This document shows, one piece after another, positions 48,439-60,013 of a stretch of DNA of 64,000 nucleotides. The translations under genes were made by a program, and so were the position numbers. The notes beneath the pieces were generated by a model, which had not been told where the DNA came from, ran no database searches, and saw only the letters and a program-made list of their open reading frames with translations. Source of the DNA: Wolfiporia cocos (lineage: Eukaryota; Basidiomycota; Agaricomycetes; Polyporales; Phaeolaceae); NCBI GenBank assembly GCA_029448655.1, contig JACCLO010000013.1, positions 1,736,001-1,800,000 of the forward strand, read 5' to 3'. Position 1 is the stretch's first letter. Each line of letters starts with the position of its first letter.

Positions 48439-50179
48439 CTAAACGGTCGACAGTCGGCCCGGGCGCATCCTCCGCAGCTCCGTGAGCTGAATATCTGACA
48501 GATGCGAGCCGGCCTCGACGGTGTGCACTGCGGACATATCCTCGCTATCGAGATCGGGTATTATCACGGAGGACTGTGACGTTGAGACGATCCCACGCTC
48601 GCGCCGGATCATCCCACGCACATTCAGACAGAGGCGGTTGCCCATCACGCACGAGAATGCGACCGCGAAGCCGATGGGTATCTCCACCTCTGCAGTCTGA
48701 CGTGAAGTAAGGTGGGTAAGTTAGGCGGCCCGCAGTACTATATGATCCGGCACACGTACCGTACCCAGGACAAATATCAGCGTGTTGACAAGGTAAGTTG
48801 TGAACATTCTGTATGTGCGGCGAGTCAGATAGGTGCCTGGCACAGCAGAACCCGAGAGATTGGGCGCACACAATAAAGTAGAACACAGAGTCACGGATGA
48901 GCTCCTGGACGAGGTGCTTCCCAGACTGGTAGAACGTCGCGCGGCTGCGGTACTGCTGTAAGAAGCGCAGCACGGCGAGGCCACACAGTACGCTCTCGGA
49001 GAAGAGCATGGGTATCCAGAAGGCGTAAAAGCCCTTTGGGATGCCACTCACGGAGCAGAAATTTGGGGCCCCTGGGATGAGGTGGGCGGTTGCTGTATCC
49101 GACCAGGACGACGATGGAAATGAGCAGTGTGCAGTGACTCAGGAGCGATAATGAACGACGACGATCATCACATACCTGATATCTTCGAGAGGACAGTGCC
49201 CATGACCCCCGCGGATGTCGCGGATGCAACGAGCGAACATGTGACCATGAAGTACACTATCTTGATGTCAGAAAAGTATAAAGCGTACAGCCGTAGCTGC
49301 AGTAACACTGTTTCAAGTTGAACACGAGATGTGAGTCGTGAGAATGGTCATATTTTGCTTGTGCATCAAGGAACTCACATTCAGCGATGACAAACGAGAT
49401 GACACCTGTCCAGCCTTGCCATCTGTACCAACTGAGACCTATGTATTATGAGTCATGAGAAGCCATCGAAACGAGGAGATAGATATGTACAGCTGCAGAG
49501 AAAGATCAGAGATCGTCAACAGCTATATAAATAAATTACGTACAGCTGTATGGAAACATTCTCATGAGGCTATGTTGACCCAAACTAACTCGGCAACGAC
49601 TCACAGTATCAGACTGTGGAGAGCTGAACAGTACTGTTCGGGACCCTCATTACTATATCGAGCGCCTTCATCATGATAGGTCACTTGCCATAGTTGTTGA
49701 AGCTAATAGATCAATAGTCAGGATGTCATAGCTTCGAGATAGGCACGAACTTACATAACAGTAATGAGCGTGTAATAGCGGTTCTGACTATCCGTGAAGC
49801 TTCTCGATGCGTTCATGAAATTGAGGCGACTCACAACGAGAAACAAGCATTTGCCCAATGACCATGGCGATGTCTGCGAACGTTGTTAGGTTGGCGGCCA
49901 TAGACTTGAGAGCTAGCAACACACCCATATCAATTCATACTGCACACGACCACGTCAGCTTGACAGATATCGGCGGCGCTGCGCTTACCTCTTGGTCAAG
50001 AGTGAGCACTGTGCACTGTGTGTCAGCTACCGCAAGTAGGACTACCGATTGAGCCTACAGTGATCAAATATAATAATCGTGCTAGATGCCACTATTTACG
50101 GCACGTCCCGAGGTCACTATATAAGCTTCTATGTAATCTGACTAACACTCACGTTCGGAATAACGGATGTTGTGGACAT
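48439..50179 (-). CDS. DUF6533-type seven-helix membrane protein
   Basis: Member of a large basidiomycete family of receptor-like membrane proteins with unknown ligand. Twelve exons on the minus strand: 50179-50153, 50054-49989, 49939-49925, 49873-49835, 49783-49755, 49702-49689, 49633-49601, 49438-49379, 49307-49176, 49092-48870, 48808-48760, 48696-48439; 314 residues, normal for the family. The N-terminal signature reads TVLTLDQEYELIW, then SLGKCLFLVNRYYTLITV; later come YRWQGWTGVISFVIAE, LRLYALY, the MVTCSLVASATSAGVMGTVL helix, and GFYAFWIPMLFSESVLCGLA, RDSVFYFIVMFTTYLVNTLI, and the terminal GFAVAFSCVMGNRLCLNVRG. Intron 6 (49634-49688) starts GCAAGT and is a GC-AG intron. The junction 49601/49438 is the least certain, because its donor is weak. 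A start in a different frame upstream is possible but does not join in phase. Confidence 0.85.
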
Positions 50180-51903
50180 CTTTGAGGAAGGTAAACAGGA
50201 GCCCCGAGGACAGAGGGGTATCTAGGGCCATGAGCGGAGAGAGGAAGGGAGGGTGGGAAGCCGCGGAGACTAAGACAAAACAAAGAGCGTATATGAGTTA
50301 ATCAAAGTGCTTCATGAGCGGCGAAGACGAGGAAAGGTTCAATGGGGAGATGCGTTCGGAGGACGAATGAGAAAGGGCCCGCGACCGCCCAGCTTCAAGT
50401 TCTTGTCATGTGCAAGCACGCATCCAGATCTCTGTCAATTGAGGAATCCGACAGGCGCCCAGGAAGGCCGTAGCCGAGACCGAGGAAGCGTCTCGGAAGC
50501 CCTCAGGCACCTCGATACCAGCAATTGCAACCGCAACACCTGAGTAGTATCTTAGATCAATTGTGGATAGTGCTCCTGAACATTTCCTCTCACACACTTT
50601 GGTTACCATTACGCGGACCACAGAACCACATGACCTGGCGGAGATTGCAGGCATAAGAGTGATGGCTCCGCGTCCTTCCGATGTGATCCTAGAAAGTCTC
50701 GCACGAGCTTGAGTTCTAACGCTGTATTTGGGCAGCGCGCCATGAGCTGACTCAACAGAACGACTGGAGCTGGGGTTCGTAGGCGAGGTGTTATCTTGCG
50801 AACAGAATACTAACAAAGAGTGAGCTCCATTGCAATCCGCGGAATGGACCATATCCGCACCTTCCATGACTTGCGCTACGCCTTAGTTGTGGCAACGTTT
50901 GCCGGCAGCGCTACGATATGACAAATATTCGTTTATCAGGGAGGGAAAAGGTGACGCTCTTCGGGATGATTCTGATCCTGATATCATATCTGCCGGAGCA
51001 CCTTATCAGGGTCGATATACGATTTATGCGAATAACAAGGCTGAAGCACTCTGGGGTTGTAAGCGGTCACAATCTAGATTATTGGGGAAACCTACTGCTT
51101 CACAATGCTGAGTAACTGACAGCTTCTAAGGATACCGATCAACACACAGTTCATCATGTCGGTGTCGGTCATCCGTGGACTGCGAGGTAAGTTGAACGTC
51201 TGAGCGTTGATCAAACGCCGTGTTCCGGCTAATGCAGACAAACCACGGTGTGGTCGGCGTGGCGCATCTTCCGCACTCGGCGCTATCCGTCGCCTATGCA
51301 TCAAGCTATTGATATCGAATGTTGAAACATTATCGGGCATTTCTGTTCGAAGCAGTCAAGATCTGAGAGGTATGCGTGGAAGGAGCAAGGATCTGCCGGC
51401 GCCAATCGTTTCGCACCGCTTGCGTTTAGGCGCTCGGGTGGCGGCATGTTCTCAGTGCTAATCGAGCCACAATTAGCCGACATCTCGTACCAACTCCTCA
51501 ACATTCCTGAGCGGAACAGGCAGCCCACAATATATGTGGGTCAGCTTGATGCTTATGAAGTGCTATATCATAACTCAGCGCATAGCACCAGAATGTGACG
51601 TTAGGTAAGCAGGCTGGTGTAAGAATTGAAGCAAAGGCGCCACGAAGGTCGTGTCATGATGACAGTCGGTATGTAGCTGTCTTGATGTTCCGGGAGAAGC
51701 ACGCACTTCTGCCGGCATGTAGAGCGTACGGTAAATTCGAAGCGTGAGCCTAATCTACAAGCGCAAGATAAGTGTCACCGCTTGGACACTCCCAAGCTCC
51801 TGCCCCGTGCATTCTTTAGGCCACCTTCTATTGTACAACATTCTGTTACTATCCCTATTCTTGTTTCCTTCCGATGATTCTGCACACGCAACCACCTATT
51901 ACA
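50180..51903. other. Intergenic with possible gene remnants
   Basis: About 1.7 kb. On the plus strand, 51100-51560, fragments such as RIPINTQFIMSVSVIRGLR and GGGMFSVLIEPQLADISYQL look protein-coding and are bordered by plausible splice signals, but they do not join into one frame and no start is evident. They may be the remains of a membrane-protein gene. Nothing firm can be named. Confidence 0.3.
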
Positions 51904-53371
51904 CTATAACGCCTCCACGAACGCCCTGTACACCGCCAGCCTGTCCTTCTCACCGGCCTTGAACGTAACGCCCGTGCCGGCGCCGACGAAGACAACGTCA
52001 CCCTCCGCAACGTCGAGCCTTTGGCTGCCGCCCCACTGCACTGCGCCTGTGCCCTCGGTCACGATTGCGATGCTCGGCCCGTCAATCTGGGGATGCGCCT
52101 CCGCCTCGCCCGCGGGCAGAACCAGCTGCAGCACCGCGAACTCGGGGATCGGGGGATCGTACAGCTGCGTGTGCGCCGCGCCGTCGAAGCGCGCGGGCTG
52201 CACCATGTGCCGGCTCGCGTCGCCCGCGCCGTACGTGAGCCCCGCGACGAGGTTCGGGATGTCGCGCAGCTTCGGCGTCAGGCCCGCGCGGATGACGTTG
52301 TCCGAGGTCGCCATGCACTCGATGATGTCTGCAATAGAGCATGATAGGGTGAGAGGAGGTGAGCGCGTAGGAGAAGGGAGAACGGGGTGCGGATCACTGA
52401 CCTCCGGACACGTATGCGTGCGGCTCGCCCGCCGCGAGGAAGATGGCCTCACCGGGCCCCATCTTCACGTAGTTGAGCAGATATGCGCAAAAGATGCCAA
52501 TGTCACCGGGGAACTGGCTTTGCAGGCGAAGTACGAGCTCCTTGACTCCTCTCTCCGCGTCCGTTTCCTGCCCGCCCTCATACCTCGCGACAAGCTTCTC
52601 CAGTTGCGCTCGGAAGAGCGTCTCCTCGGCTGTCATTACAGCAGAGAAGAGGTCTTTGAGTGCGGCCTTCTCGGCGGGGCCCGAAGGGTCGGATGAAGAC
52701 GCGATGGAGAGAAACTGGTTGGCGATGGTAGGTGGGATCAGTGCGGCGAACTCCTGCGTAGACGACAGGTATGTCGCGATCTGGGGGAGGGGAAGGAAAC
52801 CACAGAGAGCTGTGAACGGTGTCAGCGCGAGGGCCATCTCTGGTTTGTGATTGTCATCTGATTACCTATCATGAGAGATATCCGACATTGTGTACGAGTT
52901 TCAAAACCCACCCTTATAGACATCGGGGCGCTCCTTGTGTAGTTTCTCTGCGGTCTTCTTGTCGGGATGCGTCTGGATGCTCAGAGCTTTCTCGATGGCG
53001 AGGACTTTGAAGAGAAAGGGCAGGTTCCCTTGCGCCGCGCCTGCGCTCCTAAAGCGCTCGACAACGTTGCTCCCAATGAGTTCGGGGTGAGATGTGAGAT
53101 ACTGGGCGAGCGTAACATTGGCTTCAGATTCTAGAAGACGCGATGGACCACTCGGATGTGTGCCCATCCACAGCTGTCATCATTCACCGGTAAGGTTACC
53201 AACATGTGTGCAAGTGGCGCCTGAGCACACCTCTGCATAGGGAGCTTTCTCGTCGAGCGCGAAGCCCGGGACCTTCGCTGCGGCAGCATACTGGGCAACT
53301 TTGGAAGACAATCCAATCTTTCCCCAGTCATACTTCTGCGTTGTCGGGATGATCTTGAATACCTGTGCCAT
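51904..53371 (-). CDS. PMI40: Mannose-6-phosphate isomerase
   Basis: Zinc enzyme converting fructose 6-phosphate to mannose 6-phosphate, feeding GDP-mannose for glycosylation and cell-wall mannan; cytosolic. Exons on the minus strand: 53371-53231, 53173-52912, 52857-52402 and 52328-51904, total 427 residues, typical of type I enzymes. Expected zinc ligands are visible: Gln and His in LSIQTHPDK, Glu in NHKPEMALA and His in AGEPHAYVSG. The N-terminus KIIPTTQKYDWGKIG and the middle LWMGTHPSGPS are family landmarks. The C-terminal cupin half reads IPEFAVLQLVLPAGE and ends LAVYRAFVEAL. The start is fixed by MAQVFKIIPTTQKYDWG. The gene symbol follows yeast. Confidence 0.95.
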
Positions 53372-54128
53372 GGCAGATGGTTACGCAGTGGAGTACAGCG
53401 TATGGAGCAGACGCGCTTCACAGATGAGGACTGAAACCGGCAGAGCCGTGCTGCTCGGATGGGATTCGGTACAACGTCGGAACAGTGACGGGATTTCTGA
53501 TCCTCGACAACACACGTTCGAACTTGTCTACTTGAATCGGTATCAGTTGCCATATCGTCACAGGTGCAGATCTTGGGATGCAGAGGCAACTACGTACCGA
53601 AACGTCTGATCCAAAGAGTCGTTGGCTCTAATTATTATTGACCGATCGATGGAGCAAAAAGAACAGTACAAATTTGGACTGCAGTATATTGACTTACAAG
53701 GAGCTTAATCTGAACTCGGTGTGTGTAGTTCTGCACAAAGAGAGTACGCTCGAACCGTAGCTGATCGATTGACGAGAAGTGATATCACTGATCAGATCCG
53801 GAGATCGCAAGCCACGTGAGGGCAGCCCGCCAAATCTATACTACCCGATGTAATTGTAAACTGGCAATCTCTTGAACTTATCGATGTATGAAGTCTGCTC
53901 TTCATGATAAAACTGCATGTTTTCCATCAATACACTCACTAATGATTTTGAACACCCAAATTGCAATAGCACCTAGCCACTGCGACTCGATACAAGAACA
54001 CAAGGCCCAGCTTCACAGCCTCTTGAACCTCATTTGTCTACAAGTTCTACTTGCGAGTTCGAGTGAAATGTGGTAGACAAGAGTACATCGAAAATTAGCC
54101 AGGTAATCGCAATGTACTAACTTGCATT
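53372..54128. other. Intergenic, nothing recognised
   Basis: About 760 bases holding the PMI promoter and the 3' end of the trefoil-TPR gene. It is AT-rich in the right half. No gene, RNA or clear repeat was seen. Confidence 0.4.
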
Positions 54129-56295
54129 TCAGGATCGTACCGCCTTGCCGCTAGCACCGTTGCCTTTCTCAGGTTTCTTCAGCTTAGCCTCAGCATCCTC
54201 CAACGCTTTGTTTATCTTCTCCAACAACTTTGAGTCTCCGTTAATCTCAGCCAGCTCCTTAGAACGTTCAAGATTTTTGATAGCCTCGCGGTAGTTTCGG
54301 TCTTGGGATTGTATTTTGGCTCGCAGGAAATACGGTTTGGGGGCATGGGGGTTCAACTTGAGCGACTCTTTTATATCTTCAGAGGCGTCTTGGGGCAACT
54401 TGCACTGAGTATCTCCGTGAGACAATTTAGCAGTATAATTTTCATGAATTGCACTCACCTCACATTTGGCGTCTGCTCGGTTCTGGAGTATATCTGCACA
54501 AATGCGTCCGTACTTTCCACCAAGCATGTCGGTCATTTGCTATAGCAGTATTTAATTTTATGCATAGGACAGATTTGAATCATCGAGGTGAACGTACATT
54601 CAATGCATCGTTGAGTTTGTTCTTCGCCTGCTCGGGCTTTGATTTAATCGCATCCTCCGCCTCTCGTCTTAACCTCTCAACACTTTGCATCTTGCCCACC
54701 AGTCTTGTAGCAGCATCATGTTTGTTACGGACATCATATAGGTCGAGATTAGCCTTCTTGACCGAATCTGCAGCGTCCTTCGTGAATTTCCCGGCCTTTT
54801 TCTCAACGTCCTCAGCACTCTTGACGGTAAGTTTGGCCCTCTGCACGGCAGCATGTGCTTTTTGCTGAGCATTTTTGGCATGTTCTAGTGCTTCTGGATT
54901 GTCCAGCATGAGCGACAGGCGGGCAAAAGTAATATATGCATCGAGCGTAGTTGGCTTTTGCTTCAAAGTGTCACTGCAAAGGTGCGTTATGAGTTGGCGC
55001 AGCTTCAAATCAAACTGTTAACCTTGCTATACTATCCGCTAGCCCTACATCTCCGCAAGACAAGGCCAGAATAACTCTCCACAATATCCACTCGATGGGT
55101 ATGTATTTCCTCGGTGTGGATGTTTGTTGAGCGTCACTTTCGCTAAAGCCCTGATTGCAAACATCACAGCATGTTTGCAATGCAAGCGAAGCTGTCTGAA
55201 AGTCCTTCCGTTTCTTGGCATTCTCATAGATCTGCAATAATTTGCCCATTCGAGAAGCAAGTTTCAACATCTGTGACGCATCTTGGTCTTCCTTTCGGCG
55301 TTTTAGAACAGCTTCTAGAGTTTTTTTGGCATTTCCAATTTCCCCAATGCGGAATCGTCAGCGTTTAATTTGATGTAGGCATCAGCACGCAGTTTGAGAA
55401 CTGAATACTCTTTAGGGTTGAGCCCTGGTGGAATATGTAACGTTGTTCGTTAGTACAGCAATGAATACAGCATTGAGGTAGAGGCGGACTCACACAGTGC
55501 TCGGTTGCAGCGTTCAACACACTTCAAAAAATTTTCTTCCTTGTACTCCTTTTTCCCGCCTTCTTTCAGTCGCTCAATCTCCTTAGTAATATTAACAAAC
55601 TATAAGTCGAAACGCCCGTCAGCATATTCAATGCACAATAGGTAGAAGATAATACCTCCCACAGTGAGCGCTTGTTAAGTTTTGATTCATCAAGTTCAGC
55701 CAGCTTGATCTAGTCCAAATGGTAATGTAAGCAAATGCTCAATCGTGCAAGTAGAGAATATCCACACCATTTCTTCGCCGTGATCGCCGTCAAGGGTCCA
55801 AACTCTCTCTTGTTTTCTTTGTCTAATCATACGGGAAAATCATGTAGTTCAGTAAGCTCTCACTTAAGCTCCCAGCCGCTTGATTAGTCACTCATAACGG
55901 ACATGTAGATATTTTCTCTCCCCTTGTATGGAGCCGGCGATATACTCCAAGACACGAGATCTTGTGATGATCCTCGCAATCGAAGTGCGTCATCGTATGA
56001 TACATTGCGCCCGGAGTGCTTAACATTGGTGATTTTGTATCCCGGATTTGTCCGTCCGACTTTCCACTGTAAAAGGATAGGGTTGGATCTATGCAAATTA
56101 GAATTAATAAAGGGCTCATAACCTGTAGAACCTAGATAGGCCACAAACCTGTTCTCCTTGAATAATAGTAGGAGGATTACTAGCATCACGAAGTCGAATG
56201 TATGAGGTATTATCGTCCTCAATATATGCACGTCGATCAGTGTCAACATTTATGAGGAGGTATTCTCCAGGATCCAGTGTGATGCTGGCCGACAT
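54129..56295 (-). pseudogene. Trefoil-like plus TPR protein, disrupted
   Basis: Nine exons on the minus strand: 56295-56149, 56066-55864, 55822-55768, 55709-55656, 55599-55494, 55424-55023, 54973-54598, 54539-54459, 54404-54129, about 566 residues if the lesion is ignored. The first 115 residues (LDPGEYLLINVD, WKVGRTNPGYKITNVKH, LVSWSIS, ENIYMSV, GWEL) look like a beta-trefoil of the ricin-B-like kind. A long helical part follows with TPR-like units (YSVLKLRADAYIKL, TLDAYITFARLSLM, APKPYFLRAKIQSQDRNYRE) and a Lys/Ala-rich coiled coil near AHAAVQRAKLTVKSAEDVEK. Two defects are seen: an in-frame TAA near 55885 (between MSVMSD and SSGWEL), and one missing base near 55355, where the frame shifts between NADDSA and IGEIGNAKK. 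Exon sum 1700 confirms the net shift. The role is unknown; sugar binding plus protein scaffolding would be a guess. Confidence 0.65.
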
Positions 56296-56776
56296 GGTGT
56301 GTACAAGGTGCCCCTGCAGTTTGTTGATAATTGAGCAGTACAGGCGATATATGTATGCCTAGCGTAGCGCCATGATCAAAGGCCTCCTCGACAGTGCGAA
56401 GACAACTTAAGACACAGTCACACGATCGCACCACTGCAATGGTCTGCTTGGCCTTATATGGTCAGCGATGATGTATCTGTGCGGTTCAATCCTCGTGTTG
56501 CACCACTACCTCCGTGCAATCGGCACTGATTTAAGGCTTAGCGCAATTGGACGGCGCCCTCTAAAGGGGGTTTATGGAAGCGACATTCAGCTTCTCCCAC
56601 ATGACTCCAGTCATCGACCGAAAATGTTATTCCATGAATGCTAACTGCAGCACTACACATGAGCGGCCGTACGTCATATCATCTCGGATCTATCTGGCGG
56701 CTACAAGCAGTCACGAATGACCTGCGTATGCGGGCGGGCGATCGTGTGCCACGCTCGTGTCACCACACATGATTAG

Positions 56777-57376
56777 TAGGGCGCGGTGAAATAGACATCG
56801 CTGTCTATTTAACACAATGGCCCTCTCCGAGGGCCTATTTAACGCATAACAGCTAATTAGCAAGGGGGTCCGGGCGTCCTGATTGGTTCCAATGGGCGCC
56901 TTTTCTGGACTGCTCTACCAACAGGCCGCTGTCGCTGCCTGCCAAACCGCACTGCCCGCACCAAAAATGTCGACCAAAACGGGGAATTTACTTTTTGTTA
57001 ACATGGTCCAGAAAATGTGCCATGTCATTATCATCTGAAATGGCTGTAAATAAACACCTCTTTGTGTACCCTATACTTGAAGGATTGATGGAGCCAAGCA
57101 AGTCTAAATCTGGCAATAGCACGTCGTCGATAAGAGGCATCCTCAAATGAAGTGCTCGAATTGATACATGACTTTGTGGGGGCGCATCCCATTTTCCGAC
57201 ATAACCCAACATACAGCCTGTATGATGCAGCGGTCGGGGGTGGCGATCCGCCCTGTCTATTTAACCCAATTTAACACCCGATTTTTGGCCCATCTCTATT
57301 TAACCGTAATTTACATGTAAATTACACCTGCTAAATAGCAGCTGCTATTTAGCACTCTCTATTTCACCGCGCCCTA
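56777..57376. mobile_element. hAT-like non-autonomous transposon 2
   Basis: A 600-base element with perfect 19-base terminal inverted repeats: TAGGGCGCGGTGAAATAGA at 56777-56795 and its complement at 57358-57376. It is flanked by identical 8-base direct repeats ATGATTAG at 56769-56776 and 57377-57384. Both features are diagnostic of hAT insertions. Words of the type CTATTTAAC and CTATTTAGC recur near both ends, like the subterminal transposase-binding repeats of hAT elements. A 74-residue minus-strand frame (56988-57212) has no visible transposase motif, so the element looks non-autonomous. The perfect repeats and duplication suggest a fairly young insertion. Confidence 0.92.
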
Positions 57377-57475
57377 ATGATTAGAACGTAGTGCAACAAT
57401 CTGCACTGCACTCGACGCGGTCATATTGATAGGTGTTCCATATGTGGAAAGAGTTCGAGTTCGGACGATCAGTGC

Positions 57476-57813
57476 TACAGCTATTTCGGAAATTCATGAC
57501 ACAGTGCGTTTTTCTCGAACGTGTCAACCAATAAGGAAGATACTATGTGGCTAGAGCGCCAATACTACTTGAGAGGCTAGCTCTAGCTAACTTGTGTACA
57601 CTCTGCTCTGCGTTCACTGATTCTGCTGCTCAATAATGTCCGTTGAAGGTGCTGCTTATATCATTTTTGATGAGCATGAGGACTAGGATGTGCCATAGCT
57701 AAGTGTGCAAAGCACTGCGGCGCGCTACAGCCACATGCTGAAAACGGCAGTTTCCTTATTGGTTGATACGATCGAGAAAACGCGCTGTGTCATGAATTTC
57801 CGAAATAGCTGTA
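57476..57813. repeat. Large fold-back inverted repeat
   Basis: Two arms of about 65 to 95 bases in inverted orientation: 57476-57560 and 57719-57813. The outer parts match over TACAGCTATTTCGGAAATTC, CATGACACAG, and CAACCAATAAGGAA; the inner parts share ATGTGGCT and AGCG. The loop is about 160 bases. Differences are scattered, so it is older than the hAT-like elements. No target duplication was found. It could be a fold-back transposon or a long hairpin transcript source. Confidence 0.8.
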
Positions 57814-58089
57814 ATGTAACCGAGGCTTGGATCCGACTGAGCGCTTCTGAGTCAGCTCAATATCTTATTCCGAGTACACGTCGTGCCACACATTCAGCGA
57901 AGAATGATAATCTGACATATCGGGAGTTGATTATGAAGAGGGGTACGAAGACACACGTGGGGAAAAAGAATGCAATAGCGACGGCTGTGTAAGCTAGTAT
58001 GCTCAGGGAAATACATATGTCGTTTCCATTGGTGTCGGATCTGGCCCGCACTGTGGCGTACGCAGAGCAGGTGCGCGCATCTTCTAATG

Positions 58090-58215
58090 TAGTGTTCCAG
58101 CTGCATTTTGTAGTCACTTCTATGCATTGTGATTTTCGATACATCTCAGATCCTCTGAAATGCATCTGGAATACAGATGCATCTAGATAACCAACAAAAT
58201 GCAGCTGAAGCACTG
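58090..58215. repeat. Small inverted repeat
   Basis: Arms of about 25 bases, 58090-58114 and 58191-58215, match over CAGCTGCATTTTGT with flanking partial similarity (TAGTGTTC against CAGTGCTT on the complement). The loop itself contains ATGCATC/GATGCAT. It is an imperfect hairpin of about 126 bases, possibly a very short MITE. Confidence 0.6.
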
Positions 58216-58892
58216 TCGCGATCTCAGCGCTGACTAGGACTCCCTGGCGGCGATTGTCGGACTACCCCAGTATCCCGGTGTATGACGCGAATAGAAAAAA
58301 TGGCAACGCTTCAAGTACGTGCGCTCGGCCTAGATCATACGCTTCCGGCCAGACTGACTACCTGCTAGCTTGTCTGGATCAGCCTCTGCACGCTGTCCGA
58401 CCCTCCGCCATCAATTGCCATCCTGATCGTAATAGTCGCAAAAACATAATTATAGATGTATCTCATTTACTGAGGTCCCTTGTGAAGCATGCATGAAGAG
58501 CAGAGCTGCCGTAGGCCGCGTTGATAGATGGTCTGAACTGGGCAGGCCGAGCAATTCTCGGACAAGTCGCAGCGTTAAGCATGTTACATGAGGCAACTAC
58601 AGCTGAAGCTGAAACTTGAGCTTGAAGATCGATCGGTGGTGTTCGATAATTTCCAAGTAATGTGTCGATCAGTGTGCACGAGCGACACCTGCACGCAGAT
58701 CTCGCACGCATCGCACAGCAACACAGGTGTGCCCAAGCGAAAAAAGAAGTCGTCATATCATTACAGCCGTTCACGCATATGGTATCATGCCAACATCACG
58801 ACATCAGAACCAGACTCCGCACATCGACCTCCACCCGCCTCCTTCCCTCCCTCCCCCACACCAGCCCCACCCCAGTCAAGCGGCAGCGCAGC

Positions 58893-60013
58893 TCATGCCG
58901 ACGCCGCGGGCGCGTCCTTCTTCTCGTCCTGCGGCGCGTACGCGGCGGCGTTCGCCGCGGCGGCCTGGCGCGCGTACACGTACGACAGCGCGGCGGACGT
59001 GCTCCCGAAGAGGAACGCGAACCAGGGGAGGATGACTCCCGCGCGGACTGCGGAGGGACGGGTCAACAAGGGAAGTGCGGGCGGTCAGAGGCCGAGAGAC
59101 GCCGTGTTAGAAGCGATGCGCAGGAGCGGCGTCGCAGCGTCGCACGGTGCGTGCGGCGCCGCGGCAGTGAAGATGGCGCTCCCTGGCACGCGTGGGTAGC
59201 GGGATGTGCGCGTGCATTGAGAGATGCGCGCATACATCGGGTAAAAGCGCGCATACATGGAGGCGCGTGCGCGCAGAGCACGCAAGCAAATCGCACCGGC
59301 ACCAAAGAGGCTTAGCGGTCGAAGCACGCGGAAATATCCCGGATATTCGACGAGAATGAGTCTATGTGACCACAGTCCCATATGGAACGCAACCAAGAAC
59401 CATCTCTTAGCACCCTCGAGAACGTTGGGTGTGATGGAATCATGGTGTGAGAGCGCAGCCGGGCACGGATGCAGACGCGTATCGAGGGGGACGAGCACTC
59501 ACGGTATCCGAGCTTGTGGTACACGGGTGTCAGCCCGAGGGCAGCCTCCTGGGCCTGGACCTGGGCGGGGGAGAGCTGCACGCCGCCGAGCGACGCGGTG
59601 ATCTTCGCCTGGTCGTTGGCGACAAAGTCGGTGAACGGGATGAGCGCGGCGAAGAGCCAGAGCGAGAGGAGCGCGAGCACGTGGGCGCCGAGGAGGGGCA
59701 CGGTGCGGAGGTGGAGGCGGGCGCGCACGGACGTCTTGGCGAGGCGGAAGCGGAAGAGGAGCGCGTGCGCGAGCGCGAGGATGCTCGCGAGGGCGATGAG
59801 GCCGCAGACGACGGTGACGACGACGCCCACGGCGAAGATGTTGTGCGTGTCGACGGTGACGGTCGCGCCGAGCGTGGCGGCGTAGCGGCGCAGCTCGCTC
59901 TTCTGGTGCTGCGACTTGGCGAGCCCGTTGATGTCGGTGCTCATGCCGACGATACCGAAGGCGAAGGAGAGGACGAGGGAGAGGAGGCGGGCGTGCGCGG
60001 TGCGGGCGGACAT
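58893..60013 (-). CDS. Tetraspan membrane protein, function unknown
   Basis: Two exons on the minus strand, 60013-59503 and 59047-58893, give 221 residues. Four predicted membrane helices are visible: LLSLVLSFAFGIVGMSTDIN near the N-terminus, FAVGVVVTVVCGLIALASIL, VLALLSLWLFAALIPFTDFV and VILPWFAFLFGSTSAALSYV. Between helices 1 and 2 lies a polar loop (SQHQKSELRRYAA) and a basic stretch RFRLAKTSVRARLHLRT follows helix 2. The C-terminal tail is Ala-rich and charged (DEKKDAPAASA). The layout resembles small uncharacterised basidiomycete tetraspan proteins; I cannot name a family. The single intron is 455 bases, long for this genome. A TATA box lies 81 bases upstream of the start. The exons are very GC-rich with C/G-ending codons, in contrast to the flanking DNA. 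Confidence 0.75.

Larger units (their letters stand above)
56296..58892. other. Transposon- and repeat-rich intergenic region
   Basis: About 2.6 kb between the trefoil-TPR gene and the tetraspan gene. It contains the second hAT-like element (56777-57376) and two inverted-repeat structures (57476-57813 and 58090-58215). Open frames near 57857-58213 overlap the smaller hairpin and have no recognisable similarity. Confidence 0.6.

Noticed and set aside
51100..51560. Exons of another membrane receptor-like gene
   Set aside because: The fragments look coding but could not be joined in one frame, and no start or N-terminus was found; kept only as possible remnants.
56988..57212. A 74-codon frame inside the second hAT-like element as a transposase fragment
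   Set aside because: No hAT dimerisation motif or catalytic motif is visible; the length is compatible with chance.
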